Part shown: in pieces, positions 48,568-55,931 of the stretch | Layout of the letters: each line of letters opens with the position of its first letter | How positions within the stretch are numbered: the first letter of the stretch is position 1 | NCBI RefSeq assembly: GCF_031954525.1 | Contig: NZ_CP134867.1 | Coordinates: 4,931,956-4,995,955 of the forward strand | From: Dyella sp. BiH032 | Lineage (GTDB): Bacteria > Pseudomonadota > Gammaproteobacteria > Xanthomonadales > Rhodanobacteraceae | Direction: 5' to 3' | DNA length: 64,000 nt | Notes under the pieces: model-generated | The model's database searches: none | What the model saw: only the letters and a program-made list of their open reading frames with translations | Told to the model about the DNA's origin: nothing | Made by a program: the position numbers and the translations under genes

Positions 48568-49572
48568 ATGTCGCACATCCTCGATCCCGGTTTCGAACTC
48601 ACCCTGCGCCCGATGCGCTACCCCGAGTTCTACGAGATGTACCGCAACGCCATCAAGAACACCTGGACGGTGGAAGAGGTGGACTTCTCGCTGGACGTGA
48701 CCGACCTGAAGTCCAAGATGACGGATGCCGACCGCCACTTGATCCATCGCCTGGTGGCGTTCTTCGCCACCGGCGACACCATCGTGGCGAACAACCTGGT
48801 GCTGAACCTCTATCAGCACATCAACGCGCCCGAGGCGCGCATGTACCTCTCGCGCCAGCTGTTCGAGGAAGCGCTGCACGTGCAGTTCTACCTCACCCTG
48901 CTGGACACTTACATTCCCGACCCGGCCGAGCGCCACAAGGCATTCGCGGCGATCGAGAACATTCCCTCGATTCGCCAGAAAGGTGAGTTCTGCTTCAAGT
49001 GGATCGATTCGGTGCAGAACCTGCACCGCCTCGAGACGCGCGAGCAGCGCCGGCAGTTCCTGCTCAACCTGATCTGCTTCGCCGCCTGCATCGAGGGGCT
49101 GTTCTTCTTCGCCGCGTTTGCTTACGTCTACTTCCTGCGCTCGCGCGGCCTGCTGCATGGCCTGGCCTCAGGCACCAACTGGGTGTTCCGCGACGAATCG
49201 GGCCACATGGCCTTCGCCTTCGACGTGGTGCGCACGGTACGCGCGGAGGAACCGGACCTGTTCGACGACACGATGCGCACGCAGGTAGAGGAAATGCTGG
49301 AGGAAGCCATCGCCTGCGAAACGCAGTTCGCCGAGGACGTGCTTTCCGGCGGCGTGGCCGGACTTTCGGTGAAGGACATGCGCCAGTACCTGGAGTACTG
49401 CGCGGACCAGCGCCTCGCGCAGCTGGATCTTCCGAAGAAGTACGGCTCGAAGAATCCGTTCGACTTCATGGACCTGCAGGACGTGCAAGAGGTAACGAAC
49501 TTCTTCGAGCGCCGCGTCTCGGCCTACCAGGTGGGCGTCGAAGGCGAAGTCGCGTTCGACATGGCGTTCTGA
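48568..49572 (+). CDS. nrdB: Class Ia ribonucleoside-diphosphate reductase, beta subunit
   Basis: 334 residues of the diiron-tyrosyl radical subunit. Metal ligands are visible: Asp in FATGDTIVANN, Glu and His in FEEALHVQFY with the radical tyrosine at the E(x)2H(x)3Y position, Glu in CIEGLFFFAAFAYVYF, and Glu/His in FRDESGHMAF. The presence of that tyrosine indicates class Ia rather than Ic. The C-terminal tail (VGVEGEVAFDMAF) would dock to NrdA. Third gene of the riboswitch-controlled operon. Confidence 0.95.
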   Translation: MSHILDPGFELTLRPMRYPEFYEMYRNAIKNTWTVEEVDFSLDVTDLKSKMTDADRHLIHRLVAFFATGDTIVANNLVLNLYQHINAPEARMYLSRQLFEEALHVQFYLTLLDTYIPDPAERHKAFAAIENIPSIRQKGEFCFKWIDSVQNLHRLETREQRRQFLLNLICFAACIEGLFFFAAFAYVYFLRSRGLLHGLASGTNWVFRDESGHMAFAFDVVRTVRAEEPDLFDDTMRTQVEEMLEEAIACETQFAEDVLSGGVAGLSVKDMRQYLEYCADQRLAQLDLPKKYGSKNPFDFMDLQDVQEVTNFFERRVSAYQVGVEGEVAFDMAF

Positions 49573-49590
49573 ACTCCACGCAGCCCTTGC

Positions 49591-49758
49591 CAGCTCTCCC
49601 CTCCGGGGAGAGGGCTGGGTCGAGGGACCACCCGAAGCGAACCATCGAATCTCGCGACAACTGCAGCGCTTTTTTACCTCGCTCCGCAGAAGCCTCCCTG
49701 CGGGCACTCGCCCCTCATCCGCCTCTCCGGGGCACCTTCTCCCCCGAAGGGGAGAAGG
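49591..49758. repeat. Two hairpin repeats downstream of nrdB
   Basis: CTCTCCCCTCCGGGGAGAG with flanking AGGGCTGGGTCGAGGG (49591-49626) is an inverted, shorter copy of the repeat at 4664-4712. A second hairpin, CCTTCTCCCCCGAAGGGGAGAAGG-type, lies at about 49731-49758. They sit between convergent nrdB and the DUF2076 gene and may end both transcripts. Confidence 0.65.
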
Positions 49759-49774
49759 ATTTGGCGATTACGCC

Positions 49775-50434
49775 TTACACCCAGCTGTTGTCGCTGTCGT
49801 CGTCGAAGCCGACGTCGCCGATGTCGCTCAGATCGCTGTTGAAGTCGTTGTTGTCCGCGAACGTGTGGTCGTTCTGCGAGGCGTTGTTGCCGTCATCGTA
49901 AAAATTGTTCTGCGTGATGTTCTCCACCACGGTCTCCTGGCCATTGCCGCCGAAGAAGCCGCCGCCGTGGTGCCCGCCCAGCAGGCTTTCGATGCCGTTG
50001 AACAGGAACATGCCGCCAGCGACACCCGCCGCGGTGGTCGCGGCGCTGGCGAGGAAGCTCGGCGCGGCGGCGGCAGGTTGGGGTGCGGGGGCGCCGCCGC
50101 CGAACAGGCGCTCGCGCCAGCCCGGCGCGGCCTGCTGCTGCGGCATCGGGGGTGGCGCGGACGGCTGCGGCTGTCCCCAGGCACCGCCCTGGCCGCCGAG
50201 GAAGCTGCCGCCCTGCCCGCCCAGTTGGGCCTGGAGTTGCGCGATCTGCGCCTTGGCGTTGTCCAGCGCCTGCTGCTGCAAAAGGCTGCGCTGTACCAGC
50301 AGGTAGAGCGCGTCGGGATGGCCGGCCAGGCGCTGCTGGATCAGCGCATCGGCCTGTGCGTCCTTGCTCACGCCGCGCACGGCGGCCAGGCGCTGCAGGA
50401 AATCGTCGAGGAGTTGCTGTTCCTGGGGAGTCAT
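49775..50434 (-). CDS. DUF2076-family protein
   Basis: 219 residues. The N-terminal helical part (QQLLDDFLQRLAAVRGVSKD ... YLLVQRSLLQQQALDNAKAQ) matches DUF2076. A Gly/Pro/Gln-rich linker, a short hydrophobic stretch (ASAATTAAGVAGGMFLFNGI) and an acidic tail rich in Asn and Asp (DNNDFNSDLSDIGDVGFDDD) follow. Members are periplasmic or membrane-associated proteins of unknown function. It is transcribed alone on the minus strand, convergent with nrdB. Confidence 0.85.
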   Translation of the reverse strand: MTPQEQQLLDDFLQRLAAVRGVSKDAQADALIQQRLAGHPDALYLLVQRSLLQQQALDNAKAQIAQLQAQLGGQGGSFLGGQGGAWGQPQPSAPPPMPQQQAAPGWRERLFGGGAPAPQPAAAAPSFLASAATTAAGVAGGMFLFNGIESLLGGHHGGGFFGGNGQETVVENITQNNFYDDGNNASQNDHTFADNNDFNSDLSDIGDVGFDDDSDNSWV

Positions 50435-50619
50435 GTAAAGCGACCTCGTAGCTGGGGTTGCCGCGGCCGACCACTAAGATCGCGCGCGTGAGAAAGAAGT
50501 ATGCGTGCACCGGATGACATCAAGCCCACCGTGCCAACCGTTGGGTGACGAGCGTTCAGCTCGGCAAGAAATTGCGTCCATGGCAGTGAAGCGGCGGGGT
50601 TCGCGCCCCGCCGCCATCT

Positions 50620-51501
50620 TCACTTCGACGCTTCGTGCGCCTGCAGGTTCACGAACGGCAGCGCGCCGCCGCCGTTGTACGTGGGCAGGTGGCCATCCCA
50701 TTTCTCGATCGCCGACATCTGCACCACGTTGGGGTTCTGGCGCAGCGCATCGCCCTTGAGCGCGATGGCCTTGGCCTCGGCTTCGGCGATCGTGATGGCA
50801 GCCTGTGCCTTGCCTTGTGCCTCCGCTTCCAATTTCTGAGCCTCAGCCTGAGCCTGCGCGACTTCGTTCTGGCGCTGCTCGGCCATCTGGGTTGCCTGGA
50901 TCTTCGCGTTGATGGACTGCACCACATTGTCGGGCAGGCGCAGCTCGCCGACCCAGTAGATCTTCTCGACCACGATGCCCACCGGAGCGACCTCGGCGGC
51001 CACGTCCTGTTGCACGGCTTCGATCAGGCGCGCCTTGCCCTTGCCGTACACCGATTCGATGTCCAGCCCGGCGGCCTCCTTCACCAGCGCATCGCGCACC
51101 ATGTTGCGCAGGTAGATATCGGTGATCTCGTCGATGCCCTTGCGGTACTTCTGGAAGATCAACGCCACCTTGGTGGGATCGATGTGATACGTGATGCCCA
51201 CGTCGGCATTGACGGTCAGGCCCTGCGCCGTCTGAAAGCTCAGCGACTCGTCGACCGGCCTTCCCTCGCTGGCGGAACGGGTGAAGGTGTAGGTCTGCGT
51301 GAACGTGGGGAACGTGTACATCTCATAACCCCAGCCCACCCAATAGCGGCCCGGCGGCATTTCCTGCAGCGAACCCTTGCCGTCGCCGTAGAGCTGGAAC
51401 TTCACGCCCACGTGGCCGGCGGGCACCTTGTCGCAGGCGGCCAGCAGCAGCGCGCACAGCGCGACGGCCATCATCGTGAGACGTTTCATCGTGTGATTCA
51501 T
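50620..51501 (-). CDS. SPFH/prohibitin-family lipoprotein
   Basis: 293 residues: a lipoprotein signal with lipobox LLLAAC, then an SPFH domain (VPAGHVGVKFQLYGDGKG ... LTVNADVGITYHIDPTKVAL ... EITDIYLRNMVRDALVKEAA), followed by an Ala/Glu/Gln-rich coiled coil (AEQRQNEVAQAQAEAQKLEA) typical of prohibitins, and a short C-terminal tail. Such proteins form membrane-associated rings and scaffold protease or lipid domains. A small membrane protein gene lies 6 bases upstream in the same direction. Confidence 0.88.
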   Translation of the reverse strand: MNHTMKRLTMMAVALCALLLAACDKVPAGHVGVKFQLYGDGKGSLQEMPPGRYWVGWGYEMYTFPTFTQTYTFTRSASEGRPVDESLSFQTAQGLTVNADVGITYHIDPTKVALIFQKYRKGIDEITDIYLRNMVRDALVKEAAGLDIESVYGKGKARLIEAVQQDVAAEVAPVGIVVEKIYWVGELRLPDNVVQSINAKIQATQMAEQRQNEVAQAQAEAQKLEAEAQGKAQAAITIAEAEAKAIALKGDALRQNPNVVQMSAIEKWDGHLPTYNGGGALPFVNLQAHEASK

Positions 51502-51507
51502 GGATAG

Positions 51508-51705
51508 TCATTCCTTGTGACGAAGAGAGCGGCGGAGCAACCGATAGCTCCAGGCCGCCAACAGGCCCAACACGATCAGGCCGACGATCACGGCGAGCGT
51601 GTCCGTGGCGGAGATCAGCTGCGGGCCGACGAAACCGACATACAGCAGCAGGCAGAGCGCGAGCAGCCAGGGACTGGCCAACGCTCGCGCGAACAACGCT
51701 TTCAT
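51508..51705 (-). CDS. Small membrane protein upstream of the SPFH gene
   Basis: 65 residues with two hydrophobic segments (WLLALCLLLYVGFVGPQLI and TLAVIVGLIVLGLLAAWSYR) and a basic tail (RLLRRSLRHKE). I do not recognise a family. AAGGAG precedes the ATG at 51705. The 6-base gap to the SPFH gene suggests one transcript, so it may anchor or regulate the SPFH assembly. Confidence 0.65.
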   Translation of the reverse strand: MKALFARALASPWLLALCLLLYVGFVGPQLISATDTLAVIVGLIVLGLLAAWSYRLLRRSLRHKE

Positions 51706-52121
51706 GGCGATGACTCCTTGCAAGGTCATGGCGGACGCGAAGCGATCCTTGCATCGCCGCTCCGCCGCACCGAGGCACGGGCACAAGCAGCGATGCGCCG
51801 ATGGCTTCGGCGGCTCAGAGGATGGCTGGCGGTCTCAGGTCCGAAGGACGGAGAAGGCGGTGCGCGGAACCGCGCGACGGGAAAGGGAAGCCAGGCGACG
51901 TGCGTCGAAAGTCTTCATATGCGCACTCCGGTGCGCGGGAAGGTGGTGGTGGCCGCGCATTCTACTCCCGCTTTTTCGCACCGGCGCGAAAACGCTACAT
52001 CGTTACACCGCGCGGGTGACCGCAGGGCCGCAACGCATCGAGGGCACGGCAAGTTCCGCGTGCGCACTGGCTGTAAAGCCGGGATCGCCTTCGGCTCATC
52101 CGATGACGGAGTTCCGGCCTA
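51706..52121. other. Divergent intergenic region, SPFH operon / blaI
   Basis: No gene is supported. An inverted repeat TTTTCGC-N6-GCGAAAA lies at 51973-51992; its function is unknown. The blaI promoter begins at 52122. Confidence 0.45.
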
Positions 52122-52167
52122 TTGACTACACCTGTAGTCAGGCGTAGCTTGCCTACAACTGTAGTCA
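52122..52167 (+). promoter_or_regulatory. BlaI-type promoter with two operators
   Basis: GACTACACCTGTAGTC (52124-52139) and CCTACAACTGTAGTCA (52152-52167) both contain TACA-N2-TGTA, the BlaI/MecI core. The -35 TTGACT (52122-52127) lies in the first operator, then 17 bases, then -10 TAGCTT (52145-52150); the second operator covers the start point. Binding by the encoded BlaI would block transcription. Confidence 0.85.
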
Positions 52168-52181
52168 CAAGGATGCCGCTC

Positions 52182-52568
52182 ATGTCCAAGCCTTCCATCG
52201 GCGACCAGGAACTCGCCTTGCTGCATTACCTCGCCGAGCACGAGCCCGCCTCGGTCGGCGAGGTAGCCACCGGCTTTGGCGAAGCGCGCGGTCTCGCGCG
52301 CTCGACCGTGCTGACGATGATGGAACGCCTGCGCGGCAAGGGATTCCTGCGCCGCCGCCAGGTCGGGGGCGTGTATCGCTACAGCACCTCCACCGGTCCC
52401 GGCGAAGCCATGCGGCAGGCGGTCGGCCAGTTCGTGGAGAAGACACTGGCCGGATCGGTGTCGCCCTTCGTGGCCTGGATGTCCGAGAAGGCCGAAGTGA
52501 GCGACCACGAACTCGCCGAACTCGAAGCCTTGGTCAACCAGTTGCAGTCGCGGCGCAAGGAGAAATGA
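52182..52568 (+). CDS. BlaI/MecI-family repressor
   Basis: 128 residues of a winged-helix repressor: IGDQELALLHYLAEHEPASV, GEVATGFGEARGLARSTVLT, MMERLRGKGFLRRRQVGGVY and a dimerisation tail. Proteins of this family are cleaved by a partner M56 peptidase when it senses an inducer. I chose the ATG at 52182 after AAGGATG; an ATG at 52173 is also in frame. The sensor gene starts one base after its stop, and its own promoter holds two operators. Confidence 0.93.
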   Translation: MSKPSIGDQELALLHYLAEHEPASVGEVATGFGEARGLARSTVLTMMERLRGKGFLRRRQVGGVYRYSTSTGPGEAMRQAVGQFVEKTLAGSVSPFVAWMSEKAEVSDHELAELEALVNQLQSRRKEK

Positions 52569-52569
52569 T

Positions 52570-54723
52570 ATGGACGCCTATACCCATTTCGCCGAGGTGC
52601 TGACCGACCGCCTCGCAGGGACGTCCATCCAGGCCGTCGCGCTGATCGGCGCCGTGTGGCTGCTGTGCCGATGGCTGCCGCGCTGGTCGCCGGCGATGCG
52701 CTGCCTGCTGTGGTGGCTGGTGGGCTTGCAGCTGATACTCGGCCTGGCCCTGGGGCGTCCGCTCGAACTGCCCTTGCTCGCGCCGCCGGGCGATTCCACG
52801 GCGCTGTCCGGCGAAGCCCCCGGCGCGCATGGCATCGCCATCCATACCACGTACACGAGCGGAACCTGGGCCACGCCCACCGCGGTGCCGGCAATCAACC
52901 CGGCGGTGCCTCCGATGAAGCCGTGGCCGTGGCGGGAAATGCTGGCCGGATTCTGGCTGATCGCCATGGCGATGCAGGCATTCGCCGCGTTGCGCGAATG
53001 GCGCGAAACGCGTGCGGTGATCCGCGCCGCCGTGCCGATCGAGGATCCCATGCTGCGCGCTCAGTGCGTCGACCAGGCGCGCGAGCTGGGCCTGCGCCGC
53101 TGCCCGGAGCTGCGCCAATCCGACGTCATCGTTTCGCCCCAGGTCGCCGGATTGTGGCGTCCCATAGTGCTGCTGCCCGCCGAACGCACGCTCGACCCGC
53201 GCGAATGCGCGATGGCACTGGCGCACGAGCTGGCGCACCTGCGCCGGGGCGACTTGTGGCTGGGCTGGATCCCGGCGCTCGCCCAGCGCGCGTTCTTCTT
53301 CCATCCGCTCGCGCGCTGGGCGATGCGCGAGTACGCCTTCCATCGAGAAGCCGCCTGTGACGCGCAGGTGCTCGACCGTTCGCGCGCCGAACCGCAGGAC
53401 TATGGCCGCTTGCTGCTGCGCCTGGGTGTCGCCTTCCCGGTCGCGTCCGGCCTGGCCGGGGCCTCGCCCACGTTCCAGAACCTCAAGCGACGCCTTACCC
53501 TGCTGCAGCAGTCCGACCGAGTGCCGCCGCGCCCCGGCGCGTGGCTGCTGGTGGCGCTGGTCGCGCTGGCCGGTGCGCTTCCCTACCGCGTCACCGCGCG
53601 CAACACGGACCTGAGCGCGACGGCCTACGATGGGAACGCAACCACCGGCGAACCGCAGGCGTCCCGATTGTCACCGGTCGTTCCCGACACCGTGGCGCAT
53701 GACGCAGTGCTGCCCCAGCCCACGCCCGACACCGCTGCCGCGGCCAGTGCGGCGCCGCGGCCCGCTCCGGGGGCGTTGAGCCAACCCGCTCCCGAGGTTT
53801 TGGCGCGACCCGCACCGGAGATGACGACGCAGCCGAAACCTGCCGCCGCTCCGAAGCCCGCCGCTCGCGCCATGAGCGCGCTCGCCGCGAAACCCGCGCC
53901 GCAGCCTTCGCCGCTCGCGCCGCTCGCACCGATCGCCACGCCGTTGACCATGCCGCCGGCTCCGGTGGCTCCGGCGGCTCCCGCGGCTCCCCCCGCACCG
54001 CCGGCACCTTCAGCTCCTCCGGCGCCACCCGCGCCACCGTCGCCGGTACGCATCGGCCATGCCACGCACGTCGACGTCGATCTCCAGGCCAACGCGCCAC
54101 GCGGCTTCGCCATCATCGAGCCGGACTTCATCACCCTCCAGGGCAGCGAAAGCGATCTCGCCACTGCGCGCGCGCTCCAGCAAGGCGATGCGCCGCTCGT
54201 CTGGGTCCGCCGCGGCGACGCCGGCTATGTGGTACGTGACCGCGCCTTCCTGCAACGCGCCAAGGACGCCTATGCGCCGATGCGCGACGTGGCGCGCCGG
54301 CAGGGCGAGCTCGCGAGCCAGCAGGGAGAACTCGCGGGCCGGCTGAGCGGCGTGGCCGCGCAGCTGTCGGCGCTCTCGCTGCGCCACTTGGAGCTGGATG
54401 GCGAACGCGCCGCGCTCGCGCGCGAGCGTCTGGCTCTGAGCCGGGCGCGATCAGGTGACGACGCGGGAGCGGCAGGCGCCGCCGCTTCGTTCGACGGACG
54501 CCTCAAGGCCATCGATGCGCAGGTGGCGGACCTCGCGCGCCAGCAGGCCGACATCGACCGCGCACAGGCGGACCTCAACCGCCGCCAGGCGGAACTGTCC
54601 CGCCAGCAGGCCGACATGTCCCAGCAGGAGCGCGACATCTCCCGCCGGGTCGATAGCCGGCTCGCGCAACTGATCGACGACGCGGTCGCCAGCGGCCAGG
54701 CCCAGCCCAGCAAAACCCGCTGA
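52570..54723 (+). CDS. BlaR1/MecR1-type M56 sensor peptidase with a coiled-coil sensor domain
   Basis: 717 residues. Transmembrane segments flank a cytoplasmic peptidase: SIQAVALIGAVWLLCRWL, CLLWWLVGLQLILGLALG, MLAGFWLIAMAMQAFAAL and WLLVALVALAGALPYRV. The zinc motif HELAH is at residues 219-223, with Glu260 in HREAACDAQVL. After the last helix comes a ~150-residue Ala/Pro-rich stretch, then (about 490-717) a domain with DAPLVWVRRGDAGYVVRD, AFLQRAKDAYAPM and Gln-rich coiled coils (RQQADIDRAQADLNRRQAEL). No penicillin-binding domain is present. The same domain forms most of the next gene's product. The inducer is unknown. Confidence 0.85.
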   Translation: MDAYTHFAEVLTDRLAGTSIQAVALIGAVWLLCRWLPRWSPAMRCLLWWLVGLQLILGLALGRPLELPLLAPPGDSTALSGEAPGAHGIAIHTTYTSGTWATPTAVPAINPAVPPMKPWPWREMLAGFWLIAMAMQAFAALREWRETRAVIRAAVPIEDPMLRAQCVDQARELGLRRCPELRQSDVIVSPQVAGLWRPIVLLPAERTLDPRECAMALAHELAHLRRGDLWLGWIPALAQRAFFFHPLARWAMREYAFHREAACDAQVLDRSRAEPQDYGRLLLRLGVAFPVASGLAGASPTFQNLKRRLTLLQQSDRVPPRPGAWLLVALVALAGALPYRVTARNTDLSATAYDGNATTGEPQASRLSPVVPDTVAHDAVLPQPTPDTAAAASAAPRPAPGALSQPAPEVLARPAPEMTTQPKPAAAPKPAARAMSALAAKPAPQPSPLAPLAPIATPLTMPPAPVAPAAPAAPPAPPAPSAPPAPPAPPSPVRIGHATHVDVDLQANAPRGFAIIEPDFITLQGSESDLATARALQQGDAPLVWVRRGDAGYVVRDRAFLQRAKDAYAPMRDVARRQGELASQQGELAGRLSGVAAQLSALSLRHLELDGERAALARERLALSRARSGDDAGAAGAAASFDGRLKAIDAQVADLARQQADIDRAQADLNRRQAELSRQQADMSQQERDISRRVDSRLAQLIDDAVASGQAQPSKTR

Positions 54724-54753
54724 ATCCCTTTCCTGCCGCACGAGGTCCGATCG

Positions 54754-55656
54754 ATGAAGCTGCTCCCGCTTTCCTTCCGTCTGCCCCGTCGTGCCGATTG
54801 GCGGACGGTCCTCTTCTCGGCCCTGCTCTTTGCCGCGCCGATGGCGCTCCTGGCTGCCCAGAACATGGCGTCTCCACCGCCTCCTCCCGCTGCGCCACCA
54901 CCTCCTCCGGCCGCGCCACCGCCCCCACCGCCTCCTCCGCCCCCGCCGGTGCCACCGGCGCCGCCCGCGTTCTTCGGCGGATCCGGCGCGCGGCATGTGT
55001 CCATCAACACGCATGACGAAGCCGCTACTGCGCTGGCGATGATCGACCGCGACTCGGTGATGTTCGACGGCACAGACCGCGATATCGAATCTGTCCGCCG
55101 GCTGCAGGACGGCAAGGATGCGCTGCTGTGGTTCCGTCGCGGCAACCAGGCCTGGGTCATCCGCGATCCCGCCTACCTCGAGCGCGCGAAGGCGGCCTAT
55201 GCCGAGGTGGAAGCGATCGGCCGCGAGCAGGGCAAGCTGGGCGGCGAGCAAGGCAAGCTCGGTGCGCAGCAAGGCGCCATCGGCCAGCGCCAGGGCATGC
55301 TCGGCGCGCGTCAGGGCAGCCTGGCCAGCAAGGAAGCCGAGCTCTCCAGTCGTGAAGCACGGCTGCAATCGCTGGAAGCGCAAGGCCAGCGCGCCGCCGA
55401 CCTCGCCACGCAACGCCGGCAGATCGCCGATGCGCGGGCCGATATGGAAAGGCAGCAGAAGGACCTGGAAAAAGCGCAGGCAGCACTGGGCGACGACCAG
55501 GAGGCGCTCGGCAAACAGCAGGCCGAGCTGGGCGCAAAGCAGGAGGCGCTCGGCCAGCGCCAGCAGCGCGCCAGCGAGAAGGCGCGCGAACAGATCGACG
55601 CCTTGATCAAGGAAGCGCTGGCCAAAGGTGTGGCCAAGCCGGTGGAGGCGCGCTGA
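54754..55656 (+). CDS. Secreted coiled-coil protein sharing the sensor domain of the M56 protein
   Basis: 300 residues: an N-terminal hydrophobic segment (TVLFSALLFAAPMALLAAQ), a proline tract of about 30 residues, then a domain aligned to the C-terminus of the upstream sensor: ALLWFRRGNQAWVIRDPAYL and ERAKAAYAEVEAIGREQG versus LVWVRRGDAGYVVRD and QRAKDAYAPMRDVARRQG. Tandem QGxLGxx repeats (EQGKLGGEQGKLGAQQG) and a long Gln/Glu/Ala coiled coil follow. It starts 30 bases after the sensor gene, in the BlaI-controlled unit. Mixed coiled coils with the sensor are an inference. Confidence 0.75.
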   Translation: MKLLPLSFRLPRRADWRTVLFSALLFAAPMALLAAQNMASPPPPPAAPPPPPAAPPPPPPPPPPPVPPAPPAFFGGSGARHVSINTHDEAATALAMIDRDSVMFDGTDRDIESVRRLQDGKDALLWFRRGNQAWVIRDPAYLERAKAAYAEVEAIGREQGKLGGEQGKLGAQQGAIGQRQGMLGARQGSLASKEAELSSREARLQSLEAQGQRAADLATQRRQIADARADMERQQKDLEKAQAALGDDQEALGKQQAELGAKQEALGQRQQRASEKAREQIDALIKEALAKGVAKPVEAR

Positions 55657-55835
55657 CGGCCGGACGCCGTCTCCCCTCTTGGAAGCAAACGGGAGGGCAC
55701 ACGGATGTGCCTCTTTTTTGGGAAGCGACGGAGGGGTCGGCTTGCGAGGGTAGTCTACGGTCGTGTCTGGATGAGGTGGTGAGTGTTTGCGATTGGATCG
55801 GCGGGATCTTGCTCGCTCCTGCGCTTCCGCTTCAC

Positions 55836-55922
55836 CGCTCCGTAGGTTCCCCTCACCCCAGCCCTCTCCCCGGAGGGGAGAGGGGGTAGAAGAAAAACGG
55901 GCCCTTGTGGGCCCGTTTTTTC
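55836..55922. terminator. Hairpin repeat followed by a bidirectional terminator
   Basis: 55836-55887 is a near copy of the repeat at 4664-4712, ending in the CTCTCCCCGGAGGGGAGAG palindrome. At 55893-55921 AAAAACGGGCCC-TTGT-GGGCCCGTTTTT is a bidirectional terminator between the convergent coiled-coil and peptidase genes. Confidence 0.85.
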
Positions 55923-55931
55923 GTCGACGCT

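Noticed and set aside
51801..52019. Small plus-strand open frame before blaI
   Set aside because: The predicted product is Arg/Gly-rich with no similarity or ribosome site, and it ends before the blaI promoter region.
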